Below, piece by piece: positions 51,381-60,251 of a DNA stretch of 64,000 bases. This DNA comes from CALZIK01 sp945787635 (GTDB taxonomy: Bacteria; Acidobacteriota; Thermoanaerobaculia; Multivoradales; JAHEKO01), in contig CAMYNM010000002.1 in the NCBI GenBank assembly GCA_947259725.1, positions 1 through 64,000 on the forward strand, given 5' to 3'. The translations under genes were made by a program, and so were the position numbers. Within the stretch, counting starts at the first letter, position 1, and each line of letters opens with the position of its first letter. The notes under the pieces were generated by a model. It did no database searches. It saw only the letters and a list, made by a program, of their open reading frames with translations, and was not told the DNA's origin.

Positions 51381-52040
51381 ATGACGCCGAAACGGTTTCA
51401 CCGCATCCGCGAGGTCTTGAGGCGACGGCAGCAGGATCTGACCGTCGTTTTGGAGAACGTGCACAAGCCTCACAACTTCGCGGCCGTGCTGCGCACGGCT
51501 GACGCGGTAGGGCTTTTCGAGACCCATGCGATCGTTCCGGATCGCGAGCTGCGGACATCGCTGGTCAGCGCATCCGGCAGCGACAAGTGGGTGAAAGTCA
51601 CCGTCAGCGGCACTCTGGAAGAGGCGCTCGGCCATCTCGGGCAAGGCGGCCGGCGGATCCTCGCCGCGCACCCCTCGAAACAGGCACTCGACTACCGCTT
51701 GGTGGACTTCACCCAGCCCACTGCGATCCTCTTCGGTCAAGAAAAAGACGGTTTGAGCGACGCGGCCCTCGCTGCCGCCGACGACCGGATCCGAATTCCG
51801 ATGGCCGGCTTCGTTCGGTCGCTCAACGTTTCGGTCGCCGCGGCAATCATCCTGTTCGAGGCCATGCGTCAGCGCACCGCGGCCGGTCTCTACGACGAGA
51901 GCTCGCTCGATCAGACGCGGTTTGAAAGCACACTGTTTGAGTGGTCCTACCCAGAGCTGGCGGAGCACTGTCGCCGGCGCGGCGCCGCCTATCCGAGGCT
52001 CAACGAAGACGGCGAGCTGCTGGATCCGGTGCCGCGGTAG
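51381..52040 (+). CDS. trmH: tRNA (guanosine-2'-O-)-methyltransferase, SpoU/TrmH family
   Basis: 219 residues with the SPOUT knot: NVHKPHNFAAVLRTADAVG (motif 1 with Asn and Arg), ILFGQEKDGLSDAAL (motif 2) and IPMAGFVRSLNVSVAAAI (motif 3). The short N-terminus FHRIREVLRRRQQDLTVVLE is as in TrmH, which methylates G18 of tRNAs. ATG 51381 begins the family N-terminus. A REP-like palindrome follows 44 bases after the stop. Confidence 0.88.
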   Translation: MTPKRFHRIREVLRRRQQDLTVVLENVHKPHNFAAVLRTADAVGLFETHAIVPDRELRTSLVSASGSDKWVKVTVSGTLEEALGHLGQGGRRILAAHPSKQALDYRLVDFTQPTAILFGQEKDGLSDAALAAADDRIRIPMAGFVRSLNVSVAAAIILFEAMRQRTAAGLYDESSLDQTRFESTLFEWSYPELAEHCRRRGAAYPRLNEDGELLDPVPR

Positions 52041-52083
52041 GGAGTACCGAGCACGGAAGTGCGCGCGGCAAACCAGCTGCGCT

Positions 52084-52107
52084 GGGACACCTAGGAAAGG
52101 TGTCCCC
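52084..52107. repeat. REP-like palindrome GGGACACC/GGTGTCCC, possible bidirectional terminator
   Basis: Arms 52084-52091 and 52099-52106 around TAGGAAA. Near copy of the element at 6356-6380. It lies between the convergent trmH and BI-1 genes, so it could also serve as a bidirectional terminator. Confidence 0.65.
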
Positions 52108-52109
52108 GT

Positions 52110-52808
52110 TTACCTCTGGAGGCGCGTCGTCAGCCGGAGCACGTACCAGAACATCATTCCGATCGACGCGAACAGCGCGAGTGCGGCGCCGACGTGGCGC
52201 GTCGCGCGCCGGCCGCCGTACCGCCTGGTGATTCCCGCGGTGTCGTAGAGGATCGACGCGCCGGAAAAGGCGATCATCGCGACGCTGAACCAGGTGCCCA
52301 GGTACCAACCGAAGACCAGCGACGCCACGATCAGAACGAGCGCCACAACACCGCCCCAGTAGAGCAACGGCCGAAGAAACGAAAAATCATTGCGTGCCGT
52401 CCACGCCACGAGAGTCAAGCCCAGTGCGCCCAGGAGCGTGACCTGGGCCGCCTGCTCGATGGTTCCGGGAGCCCAGCGATCGGCTTGATAGAGAAGCGGA
52501 ACGAAGATCACGCCCTTGGCCACGATGTAGAGGCCCAGTCCCGCATACTGGCCCGACGTGGAATGCAGGCGCCACGCCATCCGACTCGCGAACCAGGCGA
52601 CGAGCAGGAAGCCGGCCAGAATCAGCCCCCACGGTACTCCGGCCATGGCTCGAGCCAGTCGCTCGGCCAGGCCCGACTTGAAAAGCGTCACCTCGAAGGC
52701 GACGAACGCGAGGATCGCTCCCAGAAGGTGCAGGTAGACCCGCGTGATGAACTGCGCGTGGGCTGTCGCCCTCGCCGTCTGCGGCCGGTCGGCGACGCGC
52801 TCGCTCAC
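52110..52808 (-). CDS. Bax inhibitor-1 family membrane protein
   Basis: 232 residues with seven predicted transmembrane helices. FITRVYLHLLGAILAFVAFE, SGQYAGLGLYIVAKGVIFVP and SFLRPLLYWGGVVALVLIVA, ending in an alpha-helical FASIGMMFWYVLRLT, match the BI-1/YccA family of probable Ca2+ or proton leak channels. GTG 52808 with GGGGAG close upstream overlaps the previous gene's stop as GTGA, so the two are coupled. No export signal beyond the helices. Confidence 0.8.
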   Translation of the reverse strand: MSERVADRPQTARATAHAQFITRVYLHLLGAILAFVAFEVTLFKSGLAERLARAMAGVPWGLILAGFLLVAWFASRMAWRLHSTSGQYAGLGLYIVAKGVIFVPLLYQADRWAPGTIEQAAQVTLLGALGLTLVAWTARNDFSFLRPLLYWGGVVALVLIVASLVFGWYLGTWFSVAMIAFSGASILYDTAGITRRYGGRRATRHVGAALALFASIGMMFWYVLRLTTRLQR

Positions 52809-53242
52809 TCGCTCCCCACCAGATATCTCGCTACGTCCAGGTAGTCCACGACCAGCGACAGGAGATCCGTGACGAAGAGCGTTCGGATCCAGCGCTCGTA
52901 CCGCGAAGCTCCGGAAAATCCATCCCCGCGCCGGCCGAGCCGGTAGAGATAGATCAGAAGCGGCGTCCAGACGAGCACGTGCGACAGACCCAAAAGCCGA
53001 TTGAAGCCGCTTAGCTCGGCCAGTGCCGTCATCACGACGAGGTTGGCGAGCCACGCCGCGAGCACCCACCGGGCGGGTTTCTCCCGCAGGAAGAGGACCG
53101 CCGCCGAGTTGGCGACGATGAGCCATGCGACCCAGATCTGGAGCCATGCCGGCCCGGCAAAGAGCCCCTCGAGAAGCACCAACCTCAAGTCGTGCTCGAC
53201 CAAGCTCGGAACCGCGCCAGAAAGCAGAGCATCACCAGCCAA
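52805..53242 (-). CDS. Conserved hypothetical membrane protein
   Basis: 145 residues with three or four hydrophobic helices (LQIWVAWLIVANSAAVLFL, WVLAAWLANLVVMTALAELS, HVLVWTPLLIYLYRLG). It ends TDLLSLVVDYLDVARYLVGS. No family is recognised with confidence. It is coupled to the BI-1 gene by a 4-base overlap, so the two proteins may act together. Confidence 0.65.
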   Translation of the reverse strand: MAGDALLSGAVPSLVEHDLRLVLLEGLFAGPAWLQIWVAWLIVANSAAVLFLREKPARWVLAAWLANLVVMTALAELSGFNRLLGLSHVLVWTPLLIYLYRLGRRGDGFSGASRYERWIRTLFVTDLLSLVVDYLDVARYLVGSE

Positions 53243-53304
53243 TGATAGGCCACTGAAAGTCCAGTTGGTACGACCTCCTAAGCGCTGCTCAGCGGCGGCT
53301 CACT

Positions 53305-53342
53305 TAGCAGGGCGCGCTGTGGTGCCTCAGCACGCCCTGCTA
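53305..53342 (-). terminator. Hairpin at the msrA stop
   Basis: Ten-base perfect arms TAGCAGGGCG (53305-53314) and CGCCCTGCTA (53333-53342) with an 18-base loop. The right arm includes the msrA stop codon. No T tract follows on the minus strand, so termination would be weak or need a factor. It may instead stabilise the mRNA 3' end. Confidence 0.4.
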
Positions 53343-53813
53343 GATGTGGCAGTGGCTGAGACCACGCTTCTCGAGATAGCGCTGGTGATAGTCCTCGGCG
53401 CGCCAGAAGGTCTGGGCCGGCGCGACTTCAGTCACGATCGGCTCGGAAAAGCGGCCGCTGGCCTCCAGGTCTTTGAGGGAACGTTCGGCGCGCTCGCGCT
53501 GATCTTCGTCGTGAAAGAAGATCACCGAACGATACTGGGTTCCCACATCGGGACCCTGGCGGTTGGGCGTTGTCGGATTGTGGTTGCTCCAGAAGACTTC
53601 GAGCAGATCTTCATAGGAGACCTCCTCGGGGTCGAACTCGACCTGCACGACCTCGGCATGGCCGGTCGAGTCGGTGCACACATCCTCATAGGTGGGGTTG
53701 TCCAGATGCCCGCCCATGTATCCCGACACCGCGTCTTCGACGCCCTCGATCTGATGAAACGCAGCTTCCACTCCCCAGAAGCATCCGGCGCCGAACGTTG
53801 CGATCGCGGTCAT
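53340..53813 (-). CDS. msrA: Peptide methionine sulfoxide reductase MsrA
   Basis: 157 residues. GAGCFWGVEAAF carries catalytic Cys11, and GYMGGHLDNPTYEDVCTDST and HAEVVQVEFDPEEVSYEDLL are family motifs; EDYHQRYLEKRG precedes the C-terminal resolving Cys region (LSHCHI). It repairs methionine-S-sulfoxide in the cytoplasm. No msrB is fused or adjacent. Confidence 0.95.
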   Translation of the reverse strand: MTAIATFGAGCFWGVEAAFHQIEGVEDAVSGYMGGHLDNPTYEDVCTDSTGHAEVVQVEFDPEEVSYEDLLEVFWSNHNPTTPNRQGPDVGTQYRSVIFFHDEDQRERAERSLKDLEASGRFSEPIVTEVAPAQTFWRAEDYHQRYLEKRGLSHCHI

Positions 53814-53833
53814 TGCTGTCTCCTTGGCTTTTC

Positions 53834-54202
53834 TTACTTACGCAGTTGAATGAAGGTCGACAGGCGGCCGCCGAGGAGGATGGCGCCGGCGCCGATCACC
53901 AGAACGATGATCCGGTACCAGGCCGGCTCTACCGCCGAGCCTTTCAAGAGAGAGGCCAGTGTAACCAACGCGAACAGACCGGCGACAATTCCCGCGTGCA
54001 GCACCTTGCGACGGCCGGCAACGGTTCCCGCCAGGAACCCGGCCAGCACCTGAGCCAGGGCGAAGATCAGCACTCCCGCTACGACCGGGCCGATTCCAGG
54101 GGCACCTTCACCGCCGAACAGGCTGGCGACGACACCCATGCCGGTAGCAGCCCCCACCAGGTAGCCCAGAATCACCCCCAGTACGCTGCGCAGTGTTTGC
54201 AT
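53834..54202 (-). CDS. Small hypothetical membrane protein
   Basis: 122 residues with four transmembrane helices (VLGVILGYLVGAATGMGVVA, VVAGVLIFALAQVLAGFLAG, AGIVAGLFALVTLASLL, IIVLVIGAGAILLGGRL). Gly/Ala-rich and of unknown function. 20 bases upstream of msrA on the same strand, so possibly co-transcribed with it. Confidence 0.65.
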   Translation of the reverse strand: MQTLRSVLGVILGYLVGAATGMGVVASLFGGEGAPGIGPVVAGVLIFALAQVLAGFLAGTVAGRRKVLHAGIVAGLFALVTLASLLKGSAVEPAWYRIIVLVIGAGAILLGGRLSTFIQLRK

Positions 54203-54248
54203 AGCCCTCGTCTCCGTGCCCGGGACGATACCAGAGCGGTTGCCCTCG

Positions 54249-56069
54249 CTAACGCTTGCGCGGCAGATAGAGATCGGTGAGGGTGCCCTCGAACGCCTCC
54301 GCCGCGAAGGCCACGGTCTCGGATACCGTCGGGTGAGGGTGAATCGTCAGCGCGATGTCGGCCGCATCGCAGTCCATCTCCAGAGCCAGGGCGAGCTCGG
54401 CGATGAGATCCCCGGCTCCCGGCCCGACGATGCCGGCCCCGAGGAGCCTTCGCGTCTGAGGATCGAAGAGCAGTTTGGTCGATCCATCGGACCGCCCCAT
54501 GCCCAGCGATCGACCGCTCGCGGCCCATGGGAACTTCGCGGTCTCGTAGACAACGCCCTCCTGCTTGGCCTGCGTCTCACTGAGCCCGACCCAAGCGATC
54601 TCCGGATCGGTATAGGCAACGGACGGGATCGCGCGAGCATCGAACGCGCTCTTCTCTCCGGCCGCGTTCTCGGCGGCGACCTTGGCCTGATGGGTCGCCT
54701 TGTGAGCGAGCATCGGCTGGCCCATGATGTCGCCGATCGAAAAAATGTGCTGTTGGCTGGTGCGTTGGGTCCGGTCGGCGGCGATGAAACCATGCTCGTC
54801 GACCTTCACGCCCGCCGCCGCGGCGTTCAGCTGATCGCCGTTGGGCCGCCGGCCGACCGCGATCAACGCTCGCTCGAAGGTGGCTGACTCGGGAGCCTTT
54901 GGCCCCTCGAGCCGCGCCGTCAGCCCGGCATCCGTAGCCTCCAAGGAAGCGACCTTGGTGCCGAGATAGATCTGCGCCCCCATTTCCTTTTTTAGGCGCC
55001 GCTCGAGCGGCCGGACCAGATCGCGATCGCAACCCGGTATCAAGCCGTCCAGAAGCTCGACAATCGTGAGCTTGGTCCCCAGGGCTCCGTAAACGATCGC
55101 CATTTCGAGACCGATGATGCCGCCACCCACCAGCAGCAAGCTCTTCGGAATCTCGGGCAACTCCAGGGCGCCGGCCGAGTCCATCACCCGGGGGTCGTCG
55201 TAGGGCAGGCCCGGGATTTTCACGACCCGGGACCCGGCGGCGATGATCGCCTGGCCGAACGAGAGCGTTTGCCGGCCGTCGTTGCTCTCGATCTCGACCT
55301 CGTGGACACCCACGAACCTCGCCGTGCCCTGGATGACTCTGACCTTGCGTCGCTTCGCCAGGTCGGCCAGACCTCCGGTCAGCCGCCCGACGACGTCCTG
55401 CTTGAATCCGCGCAGGCGCTCGAGATCGATCTCGGGCTCCCCGAAGGACACGCCGTGGGCGGCCAGGCTCTCGGCCTCGTGGATCACCTCGGCGACATGC
55501 AACAGGGCCTTGGAGGGAATGCAGCCGACATTGAGGCAAACCCCCCCGAGCGCCGGATACCGCTCGACGAGGGTGACCTCGAGCCCCAGGTCCGCCGCCC
55601 GAAACGCCGCGGTGTAGCCGCCGGGCCCGGCGCCGATGACGACGAGAGGCGTGTCGTAGTCGGCGGCGCTCGAGCGCGCACCGGCGGCTGGCTGGCCGAC
55701 ATCGGTTCGAGCCGGCTCCCGAGGAGCGGGCTCGGAGGTAGTGCCAGTCGATGTCTTGGCCGACGTCTTGGCCGATGTTTTGGCCAATGTCTCGACCTCG
55801 GCGGACCCCGCGTCCGTGGACGACTCGGCCGCCACCTCCAGCAGTAGGACCAACGTGCCCTCCGTGACCTGGTCACCGGGCTTGACCTTGATCTCGCGCA
55901 CCTTGCCCGGCAAGGGCGACGGGACGTCCATCGACGCCTTGTCACTCTCGAGTGTGATCAACCCGTCTTCGCGAGCCACCAGATCCCCTTCGGCGACCAA
56001 CACCTCGACCACATCGACCGCTTCGTCGGTTCCCAGGTCGGGAATCCGCACTTCGCTCAGGTCGGGCAT
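54249..56069 (-). CDS. lpdA: Dihydrolipoyl dehydrogenase (E3) with N-terminal lipoyl domain
   Basis: 606 residues. A lipoyl domain (about 1-80, with the lipoylated Lys in TLESDKASMDVPSP) is joined by an Ala/Ser/Thr-rich linker with repeated AKTSAKTS to a flavoprotein disulfide reductase. The FAD site is VVIGAGPGGYTAAFRAADLG, the redox disulfide is GGVCLNVGCIPSK, and the C-terminal interface contains TIHPHPTVSET with the catalytic His. It reoxidises the lipoyl groups of E2. It starts directly after the aceF TAG (TAGATG), so the operon aceE-aceF-lpdA is coupled. A lipoyl domain on E3 occurs in some bacteria. Confidence 0.94.
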   Translation of the reverse strand: MPDLSEVRIPDLGTDEAVDVVEVLVAEGDLVAREDGLITLESDKASMDVPSPLPGKVREIKVKPGDQVTEGTLVLLLEVAAESSTDAGSAEVETLAKTSAKTSAKTSTGTTSEPAPREPARTDVGQPAAGARSSAADYDTPLVVIGAGPGGYTAAFRAADLGLEVTLVERYPALGGVCLNVGCIPSKALLHVAEVIHEAESLAAHGVSFGEPEIDLERLRGFKQDVVGRLTGGLADLAKRRKVRVIQGTARFVGVHEVEIESNDGRQTLSFGQAIIAAGSRVVKIPGLPYDDPRVMDSAGALELPEIPKSLLLVGGGIIGLEMAIVYGALGTKLTIVELLDGLIPGCDRDLVRPLERRLKKEMGAQIYLGTKVASLEATDAGLTARLEGPKAPESATFERALIAVGRRPNGDQLNAAAAGVKVDEHGFIAADRTQRTSQQHIFSIGDIMGQPMLAHKATHQAKVAAENAAGEKSAFDARAIPSVAYTDPEIAWVGLSETQAKQEGVVYETAKFPWAASGRSLGMGRSDGSTKLLFDPQTRRLLGAGIVGPGAGDLIAELALALEMDCDAADIALTIHPHPTVSETVAFAAEAFEGTLTDLYLPRKR

Positions 56070-57425
56070 CTACAAGACCAGTCTTCTGATGTCAGACAAT
56101 ACCCGGCTCAAGTAGGTCGTGAAGCGAACCGCCATGGCGCCGTCGATCACCCGGTGATCGTACGAGAATGACAAGGGCAGGATCAGGCGCGGCTCGAAGG
56201 CCTTGCCATCCCATACGGGCTGGAGCCGCGAGCGCGAGACTCCCAGAATCGCGACCTCCGGCCAGTTGACGATCGGCGTAAAGAGCGTGCCGCCGATGCC
56301 GCCGAGACTCGATACCGTAAAGCTCGCACCCCTGACCCGATCGGGCGTGAGCTTCTTTTCGCGCGCCTGGGCACTGACCTCGCCCAGCTCGCGAGCCAGC
56401 TCGAAGATGCCTTTCTTGTCGACATCGCGGATGACCGGAACCACCAGACCCTCGGCGGTATCGACCGCCACGCCCAGGTGGTAGTACTTCTTGACCACCA
56501 GATGCTCGCCGCCCACATCGAGCGACGAGTTGACACGCGGGAACTCCCTGAGCGCGGCGACAACAGCCTTCATGACGAAGGCGAGAGGCGTGAGACTGAA
56601 ACCCTCCTGCTTGGCCCGATCCTTGTGCTCCTGGCGGAACGCCTCGAGTTCGGTGATGTCACTCTCGTCATGCTGGGTCACGTGCGGAATCGTGAGCCAA
56701 CTGCGCGTGAGGCTGGGACCCGAGATCTTCTGGATTCGGGTCAGCGGCTGACGCTCGATCTCGCCGAACTTCGAAAAATCGATCACCGGAAGATCGACCG
56801 CGGTCGCGCCCGGTCCCGAGGCGGGTTTGGCGAGCGCCTCCTTCACGAAGCCCTCGACGTCTTCGCGCAGAATTCGATGCTTGCGCCCGGTCCCGCGCAC
56901 TCGATTCAAATCGGCGCCGAGCTCGCGGGCGAATCGCCGCACGCCTGGAGACGCATAGGCCTTGGAAAAATCGGGACCGTCGGCCGGCGCCGGCGGGGGA
57001 GCTGGCGGTGGCGGACTCGCCGTCGGCGCGGATTCGACCTGGGCTTCGGTCTCACCGGCGGATGGGGCCTCGAAGGGCTCCTTCGCCCGCGCGCTGTCTT
57101 CCGCTCGTCCCGACTCTGGGGCCGGCGCTTCGGCGGAGGCCGGTTTCTCGTCGGCCTCGACGGACTCCGGAGCCGGCTCGCTTCCGACCTCCAGCATCAG
57201 GATCACGCTCCCCTCGCGCACTTTGTCGCCGGCTTTGACCTTGACCTCGCGCACCGTACCCGCGAACGGCGCGGGCACGTCCATCGTGGCCTTGTCGCTC
57301 TCGAGCGTCACCAGAGAATCGTCCTCGACCACCTGATCGCCCCCGGCGACCAGCACTTCGACGACGTCCACCTCGTCGATGTCGCCGAGCTCGGGAATCT
57401 TGACGTCTCGCAGCTCACTCATCAT
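56070..57425 (-). CDS. aceF: Pyruvate dehydrogenase E2, dihydrolipoyl acetyltransferase
   Basis: 451 residues. One lipoyl domain (about 1-80, TLESDKATMDVPAP) is followed by an Ala/Pro/Glu linker and the peripheral subunit-binding domain (VRRFARELGADLNRVRGTGR). The catalytic domain ends FSYDHRVIDGAMAVRF, whose His is catalytic. The E2 core transfers the acetyl group to CoA. It has only one lipoyl domain, where E. coli E2 has three. ATG 57425 has GAGGGG 6 bases upstream; frames extending further upstream lie inside aceE and are not E2-like. Confidence 0.94.
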   Translation of the reverse strand: MMSELRDVKIPELGDIDEVDVVEVLVAGGDQVVEDDSLVTLESDKATMDVPAPFAGTVREVKVKAGDKVREGSVILMLEVGSEPAPESVEADEKPASAEAPAPESGRAEDSARAKEPFEAPSAGETEAQVESAPTASPPPPAPPPAPADGPDFSKAYASPGVRRFARELGADLNRVRGTGRKHRILREDVEGFVKEALAKPASGPGATAVDLPVIDFSKFGEIERQPLTRIQKISGPSLTRSWLTIPHVTQHDESDITELEAFRQEHKDRAKQEGFSLTPLAFVMKAVVAALREFPRVNSSLDVGGEHLVVKKYYHLGVAVDTAEGLVVPVIRDVDKKGIFELARELGEVSAQAREKKLTPDRVRGASFTVSSLGGIGGTLFTPIVNWPEVAILGVSRSRLQPVWDGKAFEPRLILPLSFSYDHRVIDGAMAVRFTTYLSRVLSDIRRLVL

Positions 57426-57438
57426 CCGGTGCCCCTCG

Positions 57439-60120
57439 CTAGCCTTTCCAGGGGTCCGGCCGCTCGGTTCCGATCTCGTACCTGGCGAGCGCTTCGGCGA
57501 CCCGTTCGCGCTCGACGACGCCCTCGTCGGCCATGACCTTGAGAGTCGCCACCACCACGTGCCGCCGATCGACCTCGAAGTAGTCGCGAAGGCGCTCGCG
57601 GGTGTCGCTGCGACCGAAGCCATCGGTACCGAGGGTGAGGTAGCGCCGAGGGACAAACGGGCGAATCTGCTCGGCCACCGAACGCACATAGTCGGTCGAC
57701 GCGACCACCGGGCCCTCGGTTGGAGCGAGCGATGACTCGACGTAGCTCTTGCGCGGAGTCTCCAGCGGATGCAGACGGTTCCAACGCTCCGCTTCGAGGC
57801 CGTCCCGCCTGAGCTCGTTGAAGCTCGGTACGCTCCAGATGTCGGCGGCGACGCCGAAATCCGCTCGTAGAAGCTCTGCCGCGGCTTCGACCTCGCGCAG
57901 AATCGCGCCGGAGCCGAGAAGCTGCGCCCGCGGCGCGTCACCCGGAGCCTCGGCCGCGCGCAGTCGGTACATCCCCTTGCGAATGCCCTCCTCGGCTCCC
58001 TCGGGCAGTGCTCCGTGCGGATAGTTCTCGTTGAGCACGGTGATGTAGTAGAAGGTGTCTTCGTTCTCGGCATACATCCGTCGCAGACCGTCCTGCACGA
58101 TCACCGCGAGCTCGTAGCCGTAGGTCGGGTCGTAGGCGCGGCAGGTCGGGACCGTCGAGGCAATCAGGTGGCTGTGTCCATCCTGATGTTGCAGGCCTTC
58201 GCCGTTCAGCGTGGTGCGCCCCGAGGTCGCTCCCATGAGGAACCCGCGAGCGCGGATGTCGGCGGCCTGCCAGATGAGATCGCCTACCCGCTGGAATCCG
58301 AACATCGAGTAGAAAATAAAAAACGGAATCATGTGGAGGCCGTGGTTGGCGTACGAGGTGCCAGCGGCGGTCCAGGAGCACAGCGACCCGGCCTCGGAGA
58401 TTCCTTCCTGCAGAATCTGACCGTGTTTTTCCTCGCGATAGTAGGCGAGCTGGTCGCGATCCTCGGGCGTGTAGAGCTGGCCGGTGGGAGCATAGATTCC
58501 GACCTGGCGGAACATGCCCTCCATGCCGAACGTTCGCGCTTCGTCCGCGACGATCGGTACCACGCGATCCTTGATCTTCTTGTCCCTGGTCAGGGACATC
58601 AGGATTCGCACGAAGGCCATGGTGGTCGACAGCTCCCGCTCGCCGCTGCCCTCGAGGAGAACGCTCAGGCTGGAAAGCTCGGGCACCTCGAGCGCGGAGG
58701 CCCGGACGTTACGGACCGGAAGATACCCACCGAGGGCTTCGCGCCGCTCTCTCAAGTAGCGAATCGGAGCGCTGTCCTCGGCCGGCTTGTAGAACGGCAG
58801 CTCGTCGAGCTGCTCTTCGGTGATCGGAATGTTGAAGCGGTCCCTGAAGTGACGCAGCGATTCCTCGCCGATCTTCTTCTGCTGGTGGGTGATGTTCTGG
58901 CCTTCACCGGCCTCTCCCATGCCGTAGCCCTTGACCGTCTTGGCGAGGATCACCGTCGGTTGCCCCGTGTGGGCCACCGCTGCGGCGTAGGCGGCGTACA
59001 CTTTCTGGGGATCGTGCCCACCTCGCTTGAGTCTCCACAGATCCTGGTCGGACATGTCGGCGACCATCTCTTTCAGCTCGGGATACTTGCCGAAGAAATG
59101 CTCGCGCACGAAGCCGCCGTCGTTCGCCGCGTAGGTCTGGTACTCGCCGTCCACGACCTCTTCCATGCGCTGGCGCAACAGACCCGACGGATCGCGTGCG
59201 ATCAGGGGATCCCAGTTCGAGCCCCAGACCACTTTGATGACGTTCCAGCCGGCGCCGCGAAACACCGCCTCGAGCTCCTGGATAATCTTGCCGTTGCCAC
59301 GCACCGGACCGTCGAGCCGCTGCAGGTTGCAGTTGATGACGAAGATCAGGTTGTCGAGCTTCTCGCGGGTCGCGAGCGAGATCGCGCCCAGCGACTCGGG
59401 CTCGTCCATCTCGCCGTCGCCGAGAAACGCCCACACCTTGCGACCCTCTGTCTCGACCAGGCCTCGGTTGTGAAGGTACTTCATGAACCGGGCCTGATAG
59501 ATCGCGGAGATCGAGTTCAGGCCCATCGAAACCGTCGGAAACTGCCAGAAGCCGGGCATCAGCCACGGGTGCGGATACGAGGACAGGCCTTTGCCACCGA
59601 CCTCTTCTCGGAAGTGGTCGAGCTGGTCTTCGCTGAGCCGGCCCTCTAAAAACGCCCGGGCGTAGACGCCCGGGGAGCTGTGGCCCTGAAACATCACCAG
59701 ATCCCCGCCGTGTGCGTCGGTAGGCGCTCGGAAGAAGTGATTGAAGCCGACCTCGAAGAGATTGGCCACCGACTGGTAGGTGGCGATGTGGCCGCCCAAC
59801 CCCCCCGCCTTTCGATTCGCGCGCACCACCATCGCCATCGCGTTCCAGCGGATGATCGACTTGAGCCGGCGCTCGAGAGACGGATCGCCGGGTCGCTGCG
59901 CCTCCTGATGCGGAGGAATGGTGTTGATATAGGCGGTCGTGGCGTTGAAGGGAAGATAGGCCCCGGTGCGGCGGGCTTTTTCGACCAGTGCCTCGATCAG
60001 ATAGTGCGCCCGCTCGGGCCCGTCCCGCTCGATGACCTCGGCCAAAGCCTCCTTCCACTCGCGCGTCTCTTGCGGGTCGATGTCGTGCGGAGACGGTTGC
60101 GTCTCGGGTTCCAGTGCCAT
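57439..60120 (-). CDS. aceE: Pyruvate dehydrogenase E1, homodimeric type
   Basis: 893 residues, the AceE type (E. coli 887). FNHFFRAPTDAHGGDLVMFQ, the thiamine-diphosphate motif FLGDGEMDEPES...NLIFVINCNLQRLDG and the C-terminal TDGFGRSDTRERLRDYF are all present. It decarboxylates pyruvate and acetylates the E2 lipoyl group. ATG 60120 (MALEPETQPS) has AGGAG 8 bases upstream and begins the family N-terminus; the open frame upstream is unrelated. 13 bases before aceF. Confidence 0.95.
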   Translation of the reverse strand: MALEPETQPSPHDIDPQETREWKEALAEVIERDGPERAHYLIEALVEKARRTGAYLPFNATTAYINTIPPHQEAQRPGDPSLERRLKSIIRWNAMAMVVRANRKAGGLGGHIATYQSVANLFEVGFNHFFRAPTDAHGGDLVMFQGHSSPGVYARAFLEGRLSEDQLDHFREEVGGKGLSSYPHPWLMPGFWQFPTVSMGLNSISAIYQARFMKYLHNRGLVETEGRKVWAFLGDGEMDEPESLGAISLATREKLDNLIFVINCNLQRLDGPVRGNGKIIQELEAVFRGAGWNVIKVVWGSNWDPLIARDPSGLLRQRMEEVVDGEYQTYAANDGGFVREHFFGKYPELKEMVADMSDQDLWRLKRGGHDPQKVYAAYAAAVAHTGQPTVILAKTVKGYGMGEAGEGQNITHQQKKIGEESLRHFRDRFNIPITEEQLDELPFYKPAEDSAPIRYLRERREALGGYLPVRNVRASALEVPELSSLSVLLEGSGERELSTTMAFVRILMSLTRDKKIKDRVVPIVADEARTFGMEGMFRQVGIYAPTGQLYTPEDRDQLAYYREEKHGQILQEGISEAGSLCSWTAAGTSYANHGLHMIPFFIFYSMFGFQRVGDLIWQAADIRARGFLMGATSGRTTLNGEGLQHQDGHSHLIASTVPTCRAYDPTYGYELAVIVQDGLRRMYAENEDTFYYITVLNENYPHGALPEGAEEGIRKGMYRLRAAEAPGDAPRAQLLGSGAILREVEAAAELLRADFGVAADIWSVPSFNELRRDGLEAERWNRLHPLETPRKSYVESSLAPTEGPVVASTDYVRSVAEQIRPFVPRRYLTLGTDGFGRSDTRERLRDYFEVDRRHVVVATLKVMADEGVVERERVAEALARYEIGTERPDPWKG

Positions 60121-60251
60121 GCTGCTCTCCTGGGTTCCGTGGGGGATCCGGAGGCATTCTACTGCGGTTCTCGGTGGTTCAAAAACCGATCGCTCGTTCT
60201 TTTTTTGTGTGCCCCTCCCTTCGCGTACACAGATCGCGAAGAGAGCCCAGA
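60121..60251 (-). promoter_or_regulatory. Probable promoter region of the aceE-aceF-lpdA operon
   Basis: On the minus strand TTTGAA and TAGAAT are spaced 16 bases apart, about 40 bases before the ribosome site. A short inverted repeat GGTTTTTGAACC overlaps the -35 box and could bind a regulator. This is pattern matching only; the sigma factors of this organism are unknown. Confidence 0.35.

Noticed and set aside
57426..58073. N-terminal extension of the E2 subunit in the same frame
   Set aside because: It lies inside aceE and is Ser/Arg-rich noise; the lipoyl domain starts at 57425.
60170..60200. T-rich stretch TTCTTTTTTTG as an intrinsic terminator
   Set aside because: It is on the plus strand, where no gene ends; neither neighbouring minus-strand gene would read it as a U tract.
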